Shown here in pieces: positions 6,289 through 8,616 of a stretch of DNA of 8,616 nucleotides. Location: positions 1-8,616 of the forward strand of contig JAPSJG010000141.1 of NCBI GenBank assembly GCA_031178305.1, in the 5' to 3' direction. The DNA is from Sinorhizobium sp. Lineage in GTDB: Bacteria; Pseudomonadota; Alphaproteobacteria; Rhizobiales; Rhizobiaceae. The notes beneath the pieces were generated by a model. That model had not been told where the DNA came from. It was given only the letters and a program-made list of their open reading frames with translations, and made no database searches. How positions within the stretch are numbered: the stretch's first letter is position 1; every line of letters begins with the position of its first letter. Both the position numbers and the translations under genes were made by a program.

Positions 6289-7119
6289 ATGGCACGCAAT
6301 GTCTCGACCCAGCGCAAGTTGATCACCACGGCCGCGGCCTGGACGATCGGCATTCTGATCTTCTTCCCGATCCTCTGGACCTTCCTCACGAGCTTCAAGA
6401 CGGAGGCCCAGGCGATCGCCTCGCCGCCGACCTTCCTGTTCTTCGACTGGACGGTGGAAAACTATTTCGAGGTGCAGAGCCGGTCCGACTACTTCAAGCA
6501 CTTCATGAACTCCGTCGTCATTTCCTTCGGATCGACGCTGCTCGGCCTGCTGATCGCCATTCCTTCGGCATGGGCGATGGCCTTTGCGCCGGCGAAACGC
6601 ACCAAGGACGTGTTGATGTGGATGCTCTCCACCAAGATGATGCCGCCGGTCGGCGTACTCGTGCCGCTCTACCTGATGTTCCGCAATACGGGGCTGCTCG
6701 ATACCCGCGCGGGTCTGGTGATGGTGCTGACGCTCATCAACCTGCCGATCATCGTCTGGATGCTCTACACCTATTTCAAGGAGATCCCCGGCGAAATCCT
6801 CGAGGCGGCACGCATGGACGGTGCATCGCTCGCCAAGGAGATCATCTACGTGCTGACGCCGATGGCGATCCCCGGCATCGCCTCGACGCTCCTTCTCAAC
6901 ATCATTCTCGCCTGGAACGAGGCATTCTGGACGCTCAATCTCAGCGCAGCGCGAGCAGCGCCGCTGACCGCCTTCATCGCCTCCTATTCGAGCCCGGAAG
7001 GCCTCTTCTACGCGAAGCTGTCGGCGGCCTCGACTATGGCGATCGCCCCCATCCTCATTCTTGGCTGGTTCTCGCAGAAGCAGCTTGTACGCGGCCTTAC
7101 CTTCGGCGCGGTCAAATAA
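6289..7119 (+). CDS. smoG: Sorbitol/mannitol ABC transporter, inner-membrane permease SmoG
   Basis: MalG-type permease of 276 residues, the partner of SmoF. Six probable membrane segments fall at roughly 13-35, 73-100, 108-130, 141-162, 193-213 and 242-262. The EAA loop is at about 172-195 (EAARMDGAS with a downstream proline at 191 or 195). The C terminus ends VRGLTFGAVK, matching the usual RGLT-G-VK tail of MalG-type permeases. The start at 6289 is 5 bp after the smoF stop. Its ribosome binding site GGAGG (6274-6278) lies within the last codons of smoF, so translation is probably coupled. The open frame extends upstream into smoF to 5905, but that extension is an out-of-frame shadow of smoF. 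Confidence 0.93.
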   Translation: MARNVSTQRKLITTAAAWTIGILIFFPILWTFLTSFKTEAQAIASPPTFLFFDWTVENYFEVQSRSDYFKHFMNSVVISFGSTLLGLLIAIPSAWAMAFAPAKRTKDVLMWMLSTKMMPPVGVLVPLYLMFRNTGLLDTRAGLVMVLTLINLPIIVWMLYTYFKEIPGEILEAARMDGASLAKEIIYVLTPMAIPGIASTLLLNIILAWNEAFWTLNLSAARAAPLTAFIASYSSPEGLFYAKLSAASTMAIAPILILGWFSQKQLVRGLTFGAVK

Positions 7120-7129
7120 GGATACGACC

Positions 7130-8131
7130 ATGGGAAGCATCACACTCAAGAACGTCTCGAAGGCCTTCGGCGCCCACGCCGTCATCCCATCGATCGACCT
7201 CGACATCGACGACGGCGAGTTCGTCGTATTCGTCGGCCCATCCGGCTGCGGCAAGTCCACGCTTCTGAGGCTGATCGCCGGACTCGAGGACGTCAGCGGC
7301 GGCGAGATCGTCATCGACGGCAAGAACGCGACCGACTTGCCGCCAGCCAAGCGGGGGCTGTCGATGGTGTTCCAGTCCTACGCGCTCTATCCCCATATGA
7401 GCGTGCGCGGCAACATTGCCTTCCCGCTGAAGATGATGGGCGAGGACAAGGCAGTGATCGACAAGAAGGTGGCGGATGCCGCGCGCGTCCTGAACCTTAC
7501 CGACTATCTCGACCGTAAGCCCCGCCAGCTTTCCGGCGGACAGCGACAGCGCGTGGCGATCGGCAGGGCGATCGTCCGCCAGCCGGAGGCTTTTCTGTTC
7601 GACGAGCCGCTGTCGAATCTCGACGCGGCGCTGCGCGTCAACATGCGGCTCGAGATCAGTCAGCTTCACCAGCAACTGAAGACGACAATGATCTACGTCA
7701 CCCACGACCAGGTGGAGGCGATGACCATGGCCGACAAGATCGTCGTCTTGAACCGCGGCCGCATCGAGCAGGTGGGCTCGCCGCTCGAGCTCTATCACCG
7801 TCCGGACAATCTCTTCGTTGCTGGTTTCATCGGCTCGCCCAAGATGAATTTCGTTTCGGGAGCCCCCGCGGCCATGCATCAGGCGCATACGATCGGCGTC
7901 CGTCCGGAACATCTCGTGCTTTCGAAGGAGCGCGGCACATGGCGGGGCACCGTCGGCGTGGCGGAACATCTCGGCTCCGACACCTTCCTGCATGTGAATG
8001 CCGACGGCATCGGGACGATGACGGCACGCGTCAGCGGCGACTTCGCCGTGACCCATGGCGACCAGGTGTTCCTGACGCCCGATCCGCAACGCGTCCACAG
8101 GTTCGATGAAACGGGAATGGCAATCCGATGA
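7130..8131 (+). CDS. smoK: Sorbitol/mannitol ABC transporter, ATP-binding protein SmoK
   Basis: MalK/UgpC-type ATPase of 333 residues that powers uptake through SmoF/SmoG on the cytoplasmic face. All motifs are intact: Walker A GPSGCGKST at 36-44, Q-loop Q82, signature LSGGQ at 134-138, Walker B ending in D158-E159, D-loop SNLD at 162-165 and the switch histidine H192. The region after about 235 matches the TOBE-type domain, including the IGVRPEHLVL segment typical of MalK-like proteins. The length is slightly shorter than the 350-370 residues common for MalK, consistent with a compact C-terminal domain. The ATG at 7130 has AAGGA (7118-7122) 7 nt upstream, overlapping the smoG stop. The 3' end overlaps smoS by ATGA. 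Confidence 0.95.
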   Translation: MGSITLKNVSKAFGAHAVIPSIDLDIDDGEFVVFVGPSGCGKSTLLRLIAGLEDVSGGEIVIDGKNATDLPPAKRGLSMVFQSYALYPHMSVRGNIAFPLKMMGEDKAVIDKKVADAARVLNLTDYLDRKPRQLSGGQRQRVAIGRAIVRQPEAFLFDEPLSNLDAALRVNMRLEISQLHQQLKTTMIYVTHDQVEAMTMADKIVVLNRGRIEQVGSPLELYHRPDNLFVAGFIGSPKMNFVSGAPAAMHQAHTIGVRPEHLVLSKERGTWRGTVGVAEHLGSDTFLHVNADGIGTMTARVSGDFAVTHGDQVFLTPDPQRVHRFDETGMAIR

Positions 8132-8616
8132 AACGTCTTGAAGGAAAGAGCGCTCTGATCACCGGATCGGCACGGGGTATCGGCCGCGCCTTCGCGGAGG
8201 CTTACGTGCGCGAAGGCGCAACCGTCGCGATCGCGGACATCAACATGGAGCGGGCGCGAAAGACCGCCGCGGACATCGGCCCGGAGGCTTACGCGGTCGA
8301 GTTGGACGTCACCCGGCAGGATTCGATAGATGCGGCAATTGAAGCGGCCGTCAAACAGGCGGGCGGGGTCGACATCCTCATCAACAATGCCGGGCTCTTC
8401 GATCTCGCGCCAATCGTCGAGATCACCCGCGAAAGCTACGAGAAGCTGTTCTCGATCAATGTCGCCGGCACGCTTTTCACCTTGCAGGCAGCGGCCAAGC
8501 AGATGATCGCCCAGGGGCGAGGCGGCAAGATCATCAACATGGCAAGCCAGGCCGGACGGCGCGGCGAAGCTCTGGTCGCCGTATACTGCGCAACGAAGGC
8601 GGCCGTGATCAGCCTC
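8128..8616 (+). CDS. smoS: Polyol (sorbitol) dehydrogenase, short-chain dehydrogenase/reductase family (3' end cut off by the window)
   Basis: NAD-dependent classical short-chain dehydrogenase expected to oxidise sorbitol to fructose, and possibly related hexitols, in the cytoplasm. 163 residues are visible of about 256 in the family. The nucleotide-binding motif TGSARGIG is at 12-19; D37, at the end of the second beta strand, indicates preference for NAD over NADP. NNAG is at 86-89, and the catalytic set is N111, S140, Y153 and K157 (YCATK at 153-157). The start codon overlaps the smoK stop (ATGA at 8128-8131), implying translational coupling. Substrate assignment comes from operon context, since this family is large and motifs do not fix the substrate. 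A second polyol dehydrogenase gene such as mtlK may follow outside the window. Confidence 0.9.
   Translation, partial: MKRLEGKSALITGSARGIGRAFAEAYVREGATVAIADINMERARKTAADIGPEAYAVELDVTRQDSIDAAIEAAVKQAGGVDILINNAGLFDLAPIVEITRESYEKLFSINVAGTLFTLQAAAKQMIAQGRGGKIINMASQAGRRGEALVAVYCATKAAVISL

Noticed and set aside
1..8616. Mobile elements, tRNA or rRNA genes, CRISPR arrays, attachment sites
   Set aside because: No transposase or integrase motifs, terminal inverted repeats, regularly spaced repeats or recognisable RNA gene sequence were seen; nearly all the sequence is occupied by eight ordinary metabolic genes with uniform codon usage.

Overview
The window looks like a chromosomal or megaplasmid segment of an alphaproteobacterium of the Rhizobiaceae, most like Sinorhizobium/Ensifer. 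The basis is high GC, the near absence of TTA, CTA and TCA codons, and the recognisable smo (sorbitol/mannitol) transporter gene order. This placement rests on family recognition by eye, not on a database search.

Layout: on the minus strand, two genes for bacterial NAD-dependent dihydropyrimidine dehydrogenase are read leftwards: preT (1210-2571) and then preA (1177 down to the left edge, missing its last C-terminal residues). Together they reduce uracil and thymine, the first step of reductive pyrimidine breakdown. A 198-bp divergent intergenic region (2572-2769) follows, holding a candidate preTA promoter with a repeated octamer and a small hairpin. On the plus strand come a SorC/DeoR-type sugar-binding regulator (2770-3723, probably smoC), a 210-bp regulatory gap (3724-3933), and the polyol operon: smoE periplasmic binding protein (3934-5244), smoF and smoG permeases (5411-6283, 6289-7119), smoK ATPase (7130-8131) and smoS short-chain polyol dehydrogenase (8128 to the right edge, truncated). 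All coding capacity is accounted for by these eight genes. No RNA gene, mobile element or CRISPR array was seen.

How they work together: SmoE should capture a hexitol such as sorbitol or mannitol in the periplasm. SmoF and SmoG form the membrane channel and SmoK, probably as a dimer, powers import. SmoS oxidises the imported polyol to a ketose in the cytoplasm. The adjacent SorC-family protein is the likely local regulator. The gap before smoE contains a good sigma70-like promoter (TTGACT, 17 bp, AGTAAT) whose -10 box lies inside a near-perfect 14-bp palindrome, the best operator candidate in the window. Between smoE and smoF are two tandem RNA hairpins, the second followed by a short T run, placed where they could make the binding protein more abundant than the membrane components.

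I found no convincing sign of an entirely new system. The points most worth checking are non-coding: the smoE promoter/operator layout, the tandem hairpins after smoE, and the repeats in the preT-smoC intergenic region.
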